DNA from: Streptomyces sp. AV19
Lineage (GTDB): Bacteria; Actinomycetota; Actinomycetes; Streptomycetales; Streptomycetaceae
Reading direction: 5' to 3'
Length of the DNA: 64,000 nucleotides
Assembly: GCF_015999245.1 (NCBI RefSeq)
Contig: NZ_JAEAMR010000003.1
Span: forward strand, 314,010 to 378,009
The notes below the pieces were generated by a model that ran no database searches, had not been told where the DNA came from, and worked only from the letters and a program-made list of their open reading frames with translations. This document shows, one piece after another, positions 1 through 8,447 of the stretch (position 1 is the stretch's first letter; each line of letters opens with the position of its first letter). The position numbers and the translations under genes are program-made.

Positions 1-789
1 GAGGTGGGGGAAGGGCAGCCAGACGGTGTCGGGGCGGGCGTAGTACTGCTCGGCTCGCGCGGAGGCGAAGGTGACGCCCTTGCCGGCACCGACCATGGCG
101 AGTGCGTCCTGCCAGTAGCCGGCCACAAGGTGTGGGATGGGCAGGCCCGAGGGGGTCCGGCGCGGGCAGTGGTGTTCCTGCCAGTACGGGGGTACGGCTC
201 CGGCGAAGGTGATGAGGGTCGTGGCGGCCAGGTCTTCGAGCGTCACCGCGGCGGAGCGGGTGAACGGGTGCTCGTGGTGGACCAGGAGCCTGCGTTCTTC
301 GGCGATGAGGACGGGACCGACGGCCAGGTCGGGCTCGTCGACGGGGAGTTCGGTGATCTGCAGGTGTACCTGGCCACTGCGGATCGGCCCCAGGGGGTCG
401 GAGAGCTGGATCTCCTGGATCCGGACTTCCGAGTCGGGATGACGGGTGGTGAACCTGTCGGCGGCCTTGAGAACGATCTCGGCTGCCATGGGACTGGAGT
501 AGCCCACCCTCAGCACATCGCGCGTACCCCGTGCGGCGGCTGCGGCATCGGCGAGGGCCCGTTGCACCTGCTGATAGGCGGGCAGCAGGTCACCGCGCAG
601 TTTTTCGCCCACCCGGGTCAGGGCAACCTTGCGGCTGGTGCGCTCGAACAGCGGCGCCCCGATGCGGCGTTCCAGCTTCCGAATGGTCTGACTGACCCGG
701 CCCTGGGCCAGACCGAGCCGCTCCGAGGTGCGCCGGAAGTGGAGTTCCTCGGCCAGAGTGAGGAACGCCTCCATCTCATGCCGTTCCAC
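1..789 (-). CDS. LysR family transcriptional regulator, C-terminus cut off by window edge
   Basis: The minus strand reads an N-terminal winged helix-turn-helix typical of LysR proteins: MEAFLTLAEELHF, then ERLGLAQGRVSQTIRKLER and LFERTSRKVALTRVG (residues about 6-65). This is followed by the start of the substrate-binding domain. The frame stays open to base 1, so about 263 residues are visible of the roughly 300 usual. The GTG at 789 is preceded by an AAGGGGGG ribosome site; an internal ATG at 774 is the alternative. The ligand is unknown. A dyad sits just upstream (841-860), suggesting autoregulation. Confidence 0.85.
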   Translation of the reverse strand, partial: MERHEMEAFLTLAEELHFRRTSERLGLAQGRVSQTIRKLERRIGAPLFERTSRKVALTRVGEKLRGDLLPAYQQVQRALADAAAAARGTRDVLRVGYSSPMAAEIVLKAADRFTTRHPDSEVRIQEIQLSDPLGPIRSGQVHLQITELPVDEPDLAVGPVLIAEERRLLVHHEHPFTRSAAVTLEDLAATTLITFAGAVPPYWQEHHCPRRTPSGLPIPHLVAGYWQDALAMVGAGKGVTFASARAEQYYARPDTVWLPFPHL

Positions 790-840
790 GTCGGCCCCCC
801 TTGTGGTCGTTGATTGGTGAGTGTGGCGCACCGATCGTAG

Positions 841-860
841 ATGATCTTGATGTTGATCAT
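841..860. promoter_or_regulatory. Dyad upstream of the LysR gene, possible operator
   Basis: ATGATC (841-846) and GATCAT (855-860) form a perfect 6-bp inverted repeat with an 8-bp spacer, about 50 bp upstream of the LysR start. LysR proteins usually bind a T-N11-A dyad in this position. Which genes it controls is inferred only from location. Confidence 0.4.
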
Positions 861-974
861 GGCCTCGGAGACATGGAGAGTGGGTGCGGGCCGCGACGAC
901 ATGGCACGGGAGGGTTTCCCTATGGGAAACGTGCGTGTCGCTGGGACCTTTGAGAACCATTGGGGGACGGATTC

Positions 975-1100
975 ATGACGACGAGTGCCGGCGACTGCCC
1001 GGCTGTTCCGCGACGGCAACGGCCCGGCTTCCACGGAGGCCGCCCCTCCGGCGGATTCCGCGGCGATGTCACGGCAGCCGGTGTCGTAGTCGTCGACTGA
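975..1100 (+). CDS. Possible 41-residue peptide divergent from the LysR gene
   Basis: ATG at 975 follows GGGGGAC and opens a 41-codon frame ending TGA at 1100. The peptide starts MTTSAGDC and is rich in Arg, Gly and Pro, with one Cys. Nothing recognisable follows in 1101-1482, which I read as non-coding and promoter sequence for the next gene. It could be a leader peptide, a small ribosomal peptide precursor or chance; I see no modifying enzymes nearby. Confidence 0.25.
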   Translation: MTTSAGDCPAVPRRQRPGFHGGRPSGGFRGDVTAAGVVVVD

Positions 1101-1482
1101 CCGCACATCTGGCGTCTCCGTCCCGGCCACGGCAGGGCGGGTTCTGCGGCTTCGAGGTCATCAACACGGTTGTTCTTGGGTGACGTTCGTTTTCCGATGT
1201 TCCGATCCATTGCGCCGTGCGGCCTGGCGGCCTGCGTCCCGGCCCGCCGTCGGCAGAGCCGGAATCATCGCTGACATATCTCCGTGAACCGGGTGGAGCG
1301 TGACCACCCCGAGAGCACCGCCGCGTTCTCGCGTCACGGCACACCTGTCGCGCTTCCCGGGTTCGGAATCTTGTTTGGGATTCGCGGCCCGCATCCGATG
1401 ACGCAACAGCCGGCCCCCGTACGGCAAGGGCGTATCGAACTCCTTGCGCAAACACGTTGCTCCAAAATCAGAAAGAGGAAAA

Positions 1483-1782
1483 ATGAACACCAAAATAGCG
1501 AGCGCAGTGACTTCTGTTGGCCTTTTTGTCGCCGCCGCTACGACCTCCGTCATCATGGCCGCTCCCGCTTCGGCGGTGACGGCTCAGTGTGTCCGTTATC
1601 TGCAGAGCAAGAACTACACGCCCACCAAGGAGAGGGTCGACTACTGTTCCACGGGCGGGCACTTCAAGGGCTCGGCGGACAAGGGAATTGCTTACCAGGC
1701 GTGCCGGTTCGGGCTGGAGGGTTCGGGCGTGAGGTATTCCGACGCGGTCACGGCGTGCAACTACGCCCAGTCGAGCCAGTGA
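1483..1782 (+). CDS. Small secreted protein with four cysteines
   Basis: 99 residues. The ATG at 1483 follows a clear GAAAGAGG ribosome site; an upstream in-frame start at 1444 lacks one. Residues 1-29 form a signal peptide with a hydrophobic core ending in APASAVTA, so export by Sec with cleavage near residue 27-29 is likely. The mature part of about 70 residues has four Cys (in QCVRY, DYCST, QACRF, TACNY), enough for two disulfides. The family was not recognised. The AT-richer ribosome site region and a strong terminator downstream suggest a well-expressed single gene. Confidence 0.75.
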   Translation: MNTKIASAVTSVGLFVAAATTSVIMAAPASAVTAQCVRYLQSKNYTPTKERVDYCSTGGHFKGSADKGIAYQACRFGLEGSGVRYSDAVTACNYAQSSQ

Positions 1783-1835
1783 GATTTCCTTCCGCTCGTC
1801 GCTGACACCGCAGGCGTGAACGACGACCGCTACGA

Positions 1836-1879
1836 GGCATGTCCGGCGGGTCACCCAGGACCCACCGGACATGCCTTTT
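1836..1879 (+). terminator. Rho-independent type terminator
   Basis: Arms GGCATGTCCGGCGGGT (1836-1851) and ACCCACCGGACATGCC (1860-1875) pair at 15 of 16 positions around an 8-base loop and are followed by TTTT. This is a good terminator for the small secreted protein gene ending at 1782. Confidence 0.8.
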
Positions 1880-1979
1880 CTGGGCAGGATTTCCGAACGA
1901 CCCCTGCACCGCCTGCCGCTGCGCCGTGGGGGCCCCACCGGCCGCGGGGAGTGTCGGACCCCGATGCCATGATGCGGTC

Positions 1980-2705
1980 ATGATTCTCCAAGCGTGTGTG
2001 AACGGCCCCAGGAACAAGCGGGAGTTCCCCTCCCTCCCCGTGTCGCCCGCCGAGATCGCCGAGGCGGCGCGGGAGGCGGTCGCCGCCGGGGCGGTGGATC
2101 TCCATGTGCACCCCAAGGACGCCTCGGGTGCGGACACCCTCGCACCCGCCGTGGTCGCGGAGGTGGTCGAGCGGGTGCGGGCCGCGGTGCCCGGTGTTCC
2201 GGTGGGGGTCACCACCGGCGCGTGGGCCGCGCCGGATCCGCGCGAGCGGGCCGAGTCGGTGCGGTCCTGGACCGTGCTGCCGGACCACGCCTCCGTCAAC
2301 TGGCACGAGGACGGCGCCGATCTGGTGGCCGCCGCGCTGGCGGAGCGGGGCGTCGGCATCGAGGCCGGCCTCTTCTCCGGGACGGACGCGGTCGCCCGCT
2401 TCGCCTCCTCGCCGTTCGCCGGCAAGGTGCTGCGAGTCCTGGCCGAAGTCATGGATACGGGCGCGGCCGCCGCCGAGATCACGGCCCGGGCGCTGCTGAG
2501 CGACATCGGCGCGGCCGGCGGCGTACCGGTGTTGCTGCACGGGCAGGACGGCGGGGCGTGGCCGGTGCTGCGGCTGTCGGTGCGGGAGGGGCTGTCGGCC
2601 CGGATCGGCCTGGAGGACGTCCTGTGTCTGCCGGACGGCGCGCCGGCGGCGGGCAACGGGGAGTTGGTGCGCGCGGCCGGGGAGCTACAGGCGGCGGGCG
2701 GCTGA
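1980..2705 (+). CDS. BKACE family protein (DUF849, 3-keto-5-aminohexanoate cleavage enzyme-like)
   Basis: 241 residues from ATG 1980. The start MILQACVNGPRNK and the metal-binding LHVHPKD motif (His-x-His near residues 42-44) mark the beta-keto acid cleavage enzyme family. These are TIM-barrel Zn enzymes that condense a beta-keto acid with acetyl-CoA, giving acetoacetate and a new CoA ester. Members are usually 270-310 residues; this is the short actinobacterial form. It stands alone, with no lysine-fermentation or carnitine genes beside it, so the substrate cannot be inferred. It converges with the FUSC gene at 2717. Confidence 0.85.
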   Translation: MILQACVNGPRNKREFPSLPVSPAEIAEAAREAVAAGAVDLHVHPKDASGADTLAPAVVAEVVERVRAAVPGVPVGVTTGAWAAPDPRERAESVRSWTVLPDHASVNWHEDGADLVAAALAERGVGIEAGLFSGTDAVARFASSPFAGKVLRVLAEVMDTGAAAAEITARALLSDIGAAGGVPVLLHGQDGGAWPVLRLSVREGLSARIGLEDVLCLPDGAPAAGNGELVRAAGELQAAGG

Positions 2706-2716
2706 CGGGGCTGCGT

Positions 2717-3727
2717 CTATGGTCGCGCAACCGCGCCCGCCCCGGCCCCCGGCCACAGCCATCGGGTGGCCAGCAGCGCCACGCAGCCGCCCAGCGCGTT
2801 CAGTCCCGCCCGGACCGCCGCCGCCCACCAGGGCAGCGGCTCGCCGTAGTCGCTGAGCAGCAGGAGCAGCACGGGCGAGGCGAGGGCCCAGTAGGTGTAG
2901 TTGGCGGTGCGGAAGGCGTAGGCGAGGGCGCCGGAGACGCCGACGACGGCGGCCACGGCGTAGGGCCCGGGGCTGGAGAGCAGCAGCAGGGCGGTCACCA
3001 CGCCGCCGGCGGTGTTGCCGACGATTCGCTGGGCGAACCTCGTCCGGGTCTCCTCGGGGGTGGGCCGCAGGGTGAGGAGGAGCGCGGTGACGAGCCAGTG
3101 GCCCTGGCCCCACAGCGTCCCCGACACGCCCGTCACGGCGACGGCGCCCCCGGTGAGGAGAGCGAGGCGGGCGCCGTGCCGCACGCGGACGGCGCGCGGG
3201 GGCGGGGACGGGGACGGGGGCGCCGCGTCGTCCCCTCCGCCGTGGTATCGGCGCGGCAGGAGCAGCGCCGCCGTCCAGACGCAGCCGACGAGTTGGAGGA
3301 GGCCGGGCACGGTCTGCTCCCGCCCGTCGCCGGTGATGCCGGTGAGCAGGACGGCGAGGGGCGCCGTGACGCCGACGCCGGGCAGCACCGACCCGGCGAA
3401 GGCGGTGGCGGCCACGCCGAGGGCGAGGACGGGCATGCCGTGGCCGGCCAGGGTGGTGTAGACGCCCGCGGCGGTCGTCCAGGCGGTGCGGACGGCGAGG
3501 CAGCGCACCCGGCCGCGCGGGCCGGCCCCGGCGGGGAGGGGCATGGCCAGGAGTACGGCGGGCAGGGCGATGGCCGCTCCGGTGCCGGGGCGGCCGGAGA
3601 GGGTGCCGACGACGAGCGGCACCACGAGGGCGAGGCCGGCGGCGACCCCGTCCGCGTACCGGGGGCGGCCCTGGGGGCGCAGCAGGTCGCGCAGTGCCCT
3701 CGCGGCGGTCCGGGCGGGGGCGGTCAT
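2717..3727 (-). CDS. FUSC family membrane protein (aromatic acid exporter-like)
   Basis: 336 residues, ATG at 3727. Repeated hydrophobic stretches lie at residues about 28-75, 95-170, 215-260 and 270-325. The motif region SGTLWGQGHWLVTALLLTL followed by RFAQRIVGNTAGGV is typical of the fusaric acid resistance / YccS-like FUSC fold. The likely role is efflux of small aromatic or acidic compounds across the membrane. Its start overlaps the stop of the upstream histidine kinase by 4 bases (ATGA), so the two are translationally coupled. The substrate is unknown. Confidence 0.75.
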   Translation of the reverse strand: MTAPARTAARALRDLLRPQGRPRYADGVAAGLALVVPLVVGTLSGRPGTGAAIALPAVLLAMPLPAGAGPRGRVRCLAVRTAWTTAAGVYTTLAGHGMPVLALGVAATAFAGSVLPGVGVTAPLAVLLTGITGDGREQTVPGLLQLVGCVWTAALLLPRRYHGGGDDAAPPSPSPPPRAVRVRHGARLALLTGGAVAVTGVSGTLWGQGHWLVTALLLTLRPTPEETRTRFAQRIVGNTAGGVVTALLLLSSPGPYAVAAVVGVSGALAYAFRTANYTYWALASPVLLLLLSDYGEPLPWWAAAVRAGLNALGGCVALLATRWLWPGAGAGAVARP

Positions 3728-4932
3728 GGGACGGCCGGGGCCGGTTCCGGGCCCGTGTCCTCGCCGCCGGCCGTCGGCAGCCGGACCTCCACCGTCGTCC
3801 CGGCGCCGGGCGAGCTGTCGATGCGGAAGAGCCCGCCCGCGCTCTCCACGCGCATGTAGTGGCTGGCCAGGCCGATGTGTCCCTCGCGCAGGCGGCGCAG
3901 GACGATGTGGGGGTCGAAGCCGGTGCCGTTGTCGCGGACGGTGAGGACGGTCTCGTCCGCCTCGGTCGTCAGGGCCACCCATACGTCGGTGGCCCGGGCG
4001 TGCTTGACGGTGTTGCGCAGGATCTCGCGGGCGGCCGAGTACAGCAGCGTCTCGTGGCCGACGCGGCCGGGCAGGCTGATGTCGTAGTGGATCCGGAAGC
4101 CGCCGCGCCGGGCATACCGCTCCCCCGCCGCCTCCAGCGCCGGCCCGAGCCCGGCGGCGGCGAGGATCTGGGGGTGCAGGTTGAAGATGATCTCCCGCAT
4201 CTCCTGGACGGTGCGGCGCACTTCGTTCTGCGCCCGGTCGAGCGCGGCGCGGCCGGCGGCGTCGTGGGTGCTCTCCTCGGCCTCCTCCAGGTCGTGGAGG
4301 GCGGCGAGCAGGGTCTGGACGGCGCCGTCGTGCAGCGCGTCGGCGACCCGGGAGCGCTCGCGCGTCTCGGCGGCGAGCGCGTCGTCGAGCAACAGCTCGC
4401 GGGTGTCCATGAGTTCGGCCACCCGCCGGGTCCGCTCGGCCAGCAGCACCGCGATGACGACGGAGGCGGCGACGGTCCACAGCAGGTACGACTCGTCGAC
4501 GACGATGGACCAGACGTCTTCCCCCGAGCGGGTCACGAGGTGCGGCACGGACATCAGGGCGTAGCAGACCATGCAGACGGCGCCGAAGACGGCGGTGACC
4601 CTGGGCATCTGCCACAGGATGGTGGCCATGGCCCACATGAAGTAGGCGTACCGGACCGAGGAGGTGGGGCCGCCCGAGGCCGCCGCCAGCCCGGTGATCA
4701 TCACGAGGTCGACGACGAGGGCGCCCGCGGCCCCCCGCACCCCGGTCACCGGACGGTGGTGGACCGCCAGCAGCCGGCCGAAGGCCCACAGCAGGTAGGC
4801 GGCGAGGAGGCCGTCGAACCAGGCGCCGTAGGCGGCGGCGACCGGGTGTCCTCCGGCGAGGAAGAGGGGGACGGCCATGCCCAGCCGGATCCAGGCCACG
4901 CGGCGGGACGCCTGGGCCACCATGGCGCTCAT
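3724..4932 (-). CDS. NarL-type sensor histidine kinase without an adjacent response regulator
   Basis: 402 residues from ATG 4932, chosen because GAGG sits 5 bases upstream; a GTG at 5073 would add 47 residues but lacks a good ribosome site. The N-terminal half has about six membrane segments (residues 18-165). It is followed by the HisKA_3 phospho-acceptor motif ALHDGAVQTLL (His about 201) and an HATPase domain with NTVKHA and DNGTGFD. The family works with LuxR-type response regulators, but none is encoded next to it. It overlaps the FUSC gene by 4 bases, suggesting it senses conditions relevant to that transporter. The 370 bases upstream of the GTG hold only the palindrome and small frame described separately. 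Confidence 0.85.
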   Translation of the reverse strand: MSAMVAQASRRVAWIRLGMAVPLFLAGGHPVAAAYGAWFDGLLAAYLLWAFGRLLAVHHRPVTGVRGAAGALVVDLVMITGLAAASGGPTSSVRYAYFMWAMATILWQMPRVTAVFGAVCMVCYALMSVPHLVTRSGEDVWSIVVDESYLLWTVAASVVIAVLLAERTRRVAELMDTRELLLDDALAAETRERSRVADALHDGAVQTLLAALHDLEEAEESTHDAAGRAALDRAQNEVRRTVQEMREIIFNLHPQILAAAGLGPALEAAGERYARRGGFRIHYDISLPGRVGHETLLYSAAREILRNTVKHARATDVWVALTTEADETVLTVRDNGTGFDPHIVLRRLREGHIGLASHYMRVESAGGLFRIDSSPGAGTTVEVRLPTAGGEDTGPEPAPAVP

Positions 4933-5169
4933 CTGTTCCTCGCGCCAGCGGGTGGTCACGGCGGCCCGCCGCGGCCGGGCGGCCCGGAATTCCCGTGCGG
5001 CCCGTTGTCGTCCGGCCCGTTCTTGTACGACGTCGTGCGGCACAGCACGTATTCGACGGTAGTCGGGTGTCACCGGACGTGCCCGGCGGGTCCGCCGAGT
5101 GGGCCGGGCCTGTCCCCCGCGGGACCGTCCGGTCGTGGGACGGGGAGGGGAAAGGGAAGTGCATAGCGT

Positions 5170-5186
5170 GGAAACGCGTGGTTTCC
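5170..5186. promoter_or_regulatory. Palindrome in the kinase/CDF intergenic region
   Basis: GGAAAC (5170-5175) and GTTTCC (5181-5186) form an inverted repeat with a 5-bp spacer. It lies between the histidine kinase gene and a small plus-strand frame at 5255 and could be an operator. The binding protein is unknown. Confidence 0.35.
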
Positions 5187-5254
5187 CCGGTGTGGTTTAC
5201 CCGGCCGCATTGCGGCGAGCGCCGCGCATCGCGAATTCGGAAAGGACGGGTCCC

Positions 5255-5434
5255 ATGAACACGACCGGCCGTTCCCCGGGCGGTGCCCGGGGCGTTCCCC
5301 CGGTGCCGTCCGCCCGGCGCACCGTCCCGGGCGGCGGGCGGACGGTGCGGTGGGTACGGGTGCGTCCCACCGCCCGCCGCTGCCCGCACCGCCGTGTCGG
5401 CCGGTGCCCGGGGTGCCGCGCCGCCCCCCGGTAG
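5255..5434 (+). CDS. Possible 59-residue basic protein
   Basis: ATG at 5255 follows GAAAGGA at good spacing and opens a 59-codon frame ending at 5434. The product is very Arg/Pro-rich with a C-terminal RRCPHRR...RCPGCR pattern of three Cys and one His. Such composition also arises by chance in GC-rich DNA, so only the ribosome site and the upstream palindrome argue for a real gene. Confidence 0.25.
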   Translation: MNTTGRSPGGARGVPPVPSARRTVPGGGRTVRWVRVRPTARRCPHRRVGRCPGCRAAPR

Positions 5435-5446
5435 GGGCCGCGCCCG

Positions 5447-6505
5447 TCAGCCCGCGTCGGCGCGGGCGCTCCCGTGGTGCACGGTGCCGTGCGCCTCCTC
5501 GCAGTGCGGGCCGGGGTGCCCGGCCGCCACCGCACCGGCGACGGCCATGGGCGGGGGCGCGGGGGCGTGGTCGACCTGGAGGGTCGCGTGGGTGATCCCG
5601 TACTCCTCGCGCAGCGTGGTCTGCAGGGCCCGGCGCACGCCGTGGCAGTCCCCGCCGACCTCGACGATCACGTGGGCGGAGAGCACGACGTCGCCCGAGG
5701 TGATCTCCCAGACGTGCAGGTCGTGCACCTCGACGACGCCCTCCTGGGTGGCCAGCCGGGCGCCGATCGCGTCCGGGTCCGCCCCGGCCGGCGCGGCCTC
5801 CAGGAAGATCCGTCCGGCGGCCCGGACGAGGGACGTGCCGGAGCGGAGCATCAGGGCGACGACGATGAGCGTGGCGACGGCGTCGGCGCGGGCGAAGCCG
5901 GCGAACATGACGACCGCGCCGGCCACCGCTGTGGCGATGAAGGCGTACAGGTCGGTGATGATGTGCTGGAAGGCGCCCTCGACGTTGAGCGAGGAGCGGT
6001 TGGCCTTCGACATGCACCAGGCCGCGGCGATGTTGACCACGACGCCGGAGAGGGCCGTGTAGAACATCAGGGCGCCGTCGACCTCGGACGGGCTGACGAG
6101 CCTGCTGACCGCCTCGTAGGCGAGCCAGACGGAGACCAGCAGCAGCGTCAGCCCGTTGGCCAGGGCCGAGAGTATCTCCGCGCGCTTGAGCCCGAAGGTG
6201 TAGGTGCCGCGGGCGGGGCGGGCGGCGAGTCGCATCGCCACGAGCGCCAGCACGATGGACGCGGCGTCGGAGAGCATGTGGGCCGCGTCGGACAGCAGCG
6301 CGAGCGAGCCCGCGGCCAGGCCGATGACGACCTCCACCGCCATGTAGACGACGATCAGTCCGAGCGCGATCGACAGCCAGCGGCGGTCCGCGTCCGGTGC
6401 CACTCCGTGGCTGTGACTGTGACCGTGCGCGTGGCCGTGGCCGTGGGCATGGTCGTGGTGAGCGTGCGCATGCTTTTCATCGGCGTTACGGCGCCCCTTG
6501 TTCAT
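5447..6505 (-). CDS. Cation diffusion facilitator (Zn/Co/Cd efflux, CzcD-like)
   Basis: 352 residues from ATG 6505, which follows GGGGTG; a GTG at 6511 would add two residues. The N-terminus carries a His-rich cytoplasmic stretch (HAHAHHDHAHGHGHAHGHSH, residues about 12-31) that probably binds metal. Six membrane segments follow, with the family metal site LSDAAHMLSDAAS in TM2 and its TM5 partner QHIITDLYAF. A cytoplasmic C-terminal domain follows (VVEVHDLHVWEI). It exports divalent metal in exchange for protons. An inverted repeat upstream (6573-6628) may be a metal-sensor site. Confidence 0.92.
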   Translation of the reverse strand: MNKGRRNADEKHAHAHHDHAHGHGHAHGHSHSHGVAPDADRRWLSIALGLIVVYMAVEVVIGLAAGSLALLSDAAHMLSDAASIVLALVAMRLAARPARGTYTFGLKRAEILSALANGLTLLLVSVWLAYEAVSRLVSPSEVDGALMFYTALSGVVVNIAAAWCMSKANRSSLNVEGAFQHIITDLYAFIATAVAGAVVMFAGFARADAVATLIVVALMLRSGTSLVRAAGRIFLEAAPAGADPDAIGARLATQEGVVEVHDLHVWEITSGDVVLSAHVIVEVGGDCHGVRRALQTTLREEYGITHATLQVDHAPAPPPMAVAGAVAAGHPGPHCEEAHGTVHHGSARADAG

Positions 6506-6572
6506 GAACACCCCATCGAGTCGCGAACGAACACGGGGAAGTGAAGCGCATCAGGAGCGCATTTCGCAAAGG

Positions 6573-6628
6573 CTGCAATGGAGACGGTTATCGATAGCGT
6601 TCCTCGTGAATACGGTTGTCGATTGCAG
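6573..6628. promoter_or_regulatory. Dyad and direct repeat upstream of the CDF gene
   Basis: CTGCAATGGA (6573-6582) and TCGATTGCAG (6619-6628) are inverted at 9 of 10 positions. Between and overlapping them ACGGTTATCGAT (6584-6595) recurs as ACGGTTGTCGAT (6612-6623), exactly 28 bp apart. The stretch is AT-richer than its surroundings and lies in the CDF/PPOX intergenic space, so a regulator binding site is plausible. Confidence 0.45.
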
Positions 6629-6798
6629 TGGGGAAATGCCCGCAACTCGCCGGATTTCCGGGGCGGTCGGAGCGCGACCGCGGAAGCCGGCTACGGCCGG
6701 CGCCTTTTGGGGCGGGACGGCACACCGGACGCGTCCCCGGGCCGCGTTGGCGGGCGGGGACGAGCCGCCGGCCCCGTCCCCGCCCCTCCGCGCCCGGC

Positions 6799-7194
6799 TC
6801 ACACGTGGAAGCCGGTCACCTTCCGCGGCGTGACCCGGACGATCAGCCGGACCACCTCGTCCGACTCGGCCGGCGGGTCCTCGCCGAGGTACTTGTGCGA
6901 GAGCCGGCGGGGCAGTTCCTTCTCCGGGTCCTCGACGAGCTCGGCGGTGCCGCGGATGTCCACGGACTGATACGGGTTCCCGACGTCGAACACCGTGAGG
7001 CTGATCCGGGGGTCACGGGCGAGGTTCCGGCCCTTCTGGCGCTCTGTGGTGGTGGAGAAGAGCACCGTGTCGCCGTCTCTCGCGATCCAGACCACCGAGG
7101 TCTGCGGCGACCCGTCCCGGCCGAGCGTCGCGATCGTGGCGAAGTTCTTCCCGTCCAGCAGTCTGCGCGTCGTCTCGTTGAACGTCACTGACAC
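6799..7194 (-). CDS. PPOX class (pyridoxamine 5'-phosphate oxidase-like) F420/FMN-dependent oxidoreductase
   Basis: 131 residues; GTG at 7194 follows GGAAGG at 8 bases. The split-barrel pattern is clear: LLDGKNFATIATLGRDGSPQ at residues 11-30, VVWIARDGDTVLFSTTTERQK at about 34-54, and RDPRISLTVFDVGNPY. These small dimers bind F420 or FMN and reduce diverse substrates, and actinobacteria carry many copies. Neighbouring genes do not reveal the substrate. Confidence 0.85.
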   Translation of the reverse strand: MSVTFNETTRRLLDGKNFATIATLGRDGSPQTSVVWIARDGDTVLFSTTTERQKGRNLARDPRISLTVFDVGNPYQSVDIRGTAELVEDPEKELPRRLSHKYLGEDPPAESDEVVRLIVRVTPRKVTGFHV

Positions 7195-7198
7195 AACG

Positions 7199-7925
7199 TC
7201 ATCCTTCCAAGTGGATCATCAGTTCACCGAGTACGCAGAACACGGGCGGGGACCGAAGCCTTCCCGCTCCCCCGGAGCAGAAATGGACCAGCGGCCTCCG
7301 GTCACGGCGCGCCGAGAGCCCCCCGTCTTCGCCGAAGGCCCGCTGGTAGTCGGGGTTGGCGATCGGGCGGGCGGCGAGGGACTCGTCCGGCCGGTCGAAG
7401 GCGTCGGCCGGCGTGCGGCCGTGCTCGGCCGGCCGGCCGAGGGAGCGCTCGGCCGACTCCGGCAGGCGCTCGAACTGCTGGGGCGTCAGCAGGCCCGCGC
7501 TCAGCGGTTCCCGCCGTGGACGCCGAGCCGCCGGAGGGTGAAGAGCCGGTGCGGGTCGAGCAGCAAGGCGCGGGCGAGCGGGTCCTCGGCCCGGTCCGCC
7601 AGGGCGAGCAGCTCGCCGGCGGCCGAGCGCTCCGCGCGGGCGGTGACGGCGGCCGGCGCGGCGGGCCGATGGGGGTCGGCGGCGAGCGCGGTGGCCTCGC
7701 CGACCCGGTTCACGCGGTGAAGTCGCCGGCAGGAAGCAGCGATTTGATCGGCGGTGCTCGCCGCCGGCTGCCGGTACACCGACGGATCGGCGGCCGGCTC
7801 GCGCCAAGGGCCGTGGATCCGCTCGCGGTCGGGCCGTAGAGCAGGCGGGCCCGCTCGGCGGCCGTCGAATCGGCCGTCGCGGGCAGGGTGTCGGCGTCCC
7901 GGTGCGCAACTGGTGTCAAGGTCAT
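7199..7925 (-). pseudogene. Remnant of an acyl-CoA oxidase/dehydrogenase, internally deleted and frameshifted
   Basis: From ATG 7925 the minus strand gives an N-terminal fragment (AERARLLYGP, then after a frame change HGPWREP, VYRQP and QIAASCRRLHRVN). This runs straight into a C-terminal fragment (ERSAAGELLALADRAEDPLARALLLD, then after another frame change LLTPQQFERLPES and PIANPDYQRAFGED). Both ends resemble the two ends of actinobacterial acyl-CoA oxidases of about 600 residues. The FAD and substrate core is missing, and at least two frameshifts (near 7800 and 7505) break the reading. It is almost certainly non-functional. The family match is from memory of the motifs. Confidence 0.6.
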
Positions 7926-8107
7926 GAGCTGATCAGCCCCCGGCCGCGCACCCGGGACGCCACTTGTGATCGAAGTCACCATGTGGAGTCCGGCGCTCCG
8001 CCACCGGTCTCCGCGCCGCGTCATCCGTACGGGTGGCCGGCGCATGTCGCGGCCCGAGCCCGGGCAGTTGTGGGGCGTCCCCGCCCCGTCGAGACGGAAG
8101 GACGTCC

Positions 8108-8395
8108 ATGCGACGCCTCGTCCCGAAGGCGCTCGGCGCGCTCGTCACCGCCGCAGTGCTCTGCCTCACCGCTCCCGGATCCACGTTCGCGTCGTCCGGC
8201 GAACTGGTCCTCAACGGACGCGTGTTCACCAACCCGTCCGGCTGTTTCCGCAACCTGAACGCGCCTCTGTCGGTCCAGAACCGCACCCGCACGATGGTAT
8301 TCGTCCACAGCTCCCCGGACTGCACCGGCCCCGCCCAGTCCATCCCGGCGGGCGGGACCTTCGCCGCCAGCTCAGGGCACAGCGTGCGCGCCTGA
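8108..8395 (+). CDS. Small secreted protein, family not recognised
   Basis: 95 residues. ATG 8108 follows GGAAGGA. Residues 1-29 are a signal peptide (KALGALVTAAVLCLTAPGSTFASS). The mature part of about 66 residues has two Cys (in SGCFRN and PDCTGP), matching the beta-sheet small secreted proteins common in Streptomyces (peptidase-inhibitor or bacteriocin-like folds). No function is assigned. It stands alone between the acyl-CoA oxidase remnant and an AraC gene. Confidence 0.7.
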   Translation: MRRLVPKALGALVTAAVLCLTAPGSTFASSGELVLNGRVFTNPSGCFRNLNAPLSVQNRTRTMVFVHSSPDCTGPAQSIPAGGTFAASSGHSVRA

Positions 8396-8447
8396 GCGGG
8401 ATCGGTCGCGCACTTCACCGCGTCCGCCGTTCAGCGGGCGATTGCGC

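Noticed and set aside
1101..1482. RiPP precursor signal near the small secreted protein
   Set aside because: Some readings give short Val/Gly-rich ends, but no modifying enzyme, leader motif or transporter lies nearby.
2717..5389. A minus-strand frame of 890 codons covering the FUSC and kinase region
   Set aside because: Only its last 336 codons (from ATG 3727) look like a protein; the rest is Arg/Pro-rich reading of the kinase gene in a wrong frame.
5447..6505. Zur operator upstream of the CDF gene
   Set aside because: The dyad does not fit the TGaAAATGATTTTCA-type Zur pattern, so I list it only as an unassigned regulatory site.
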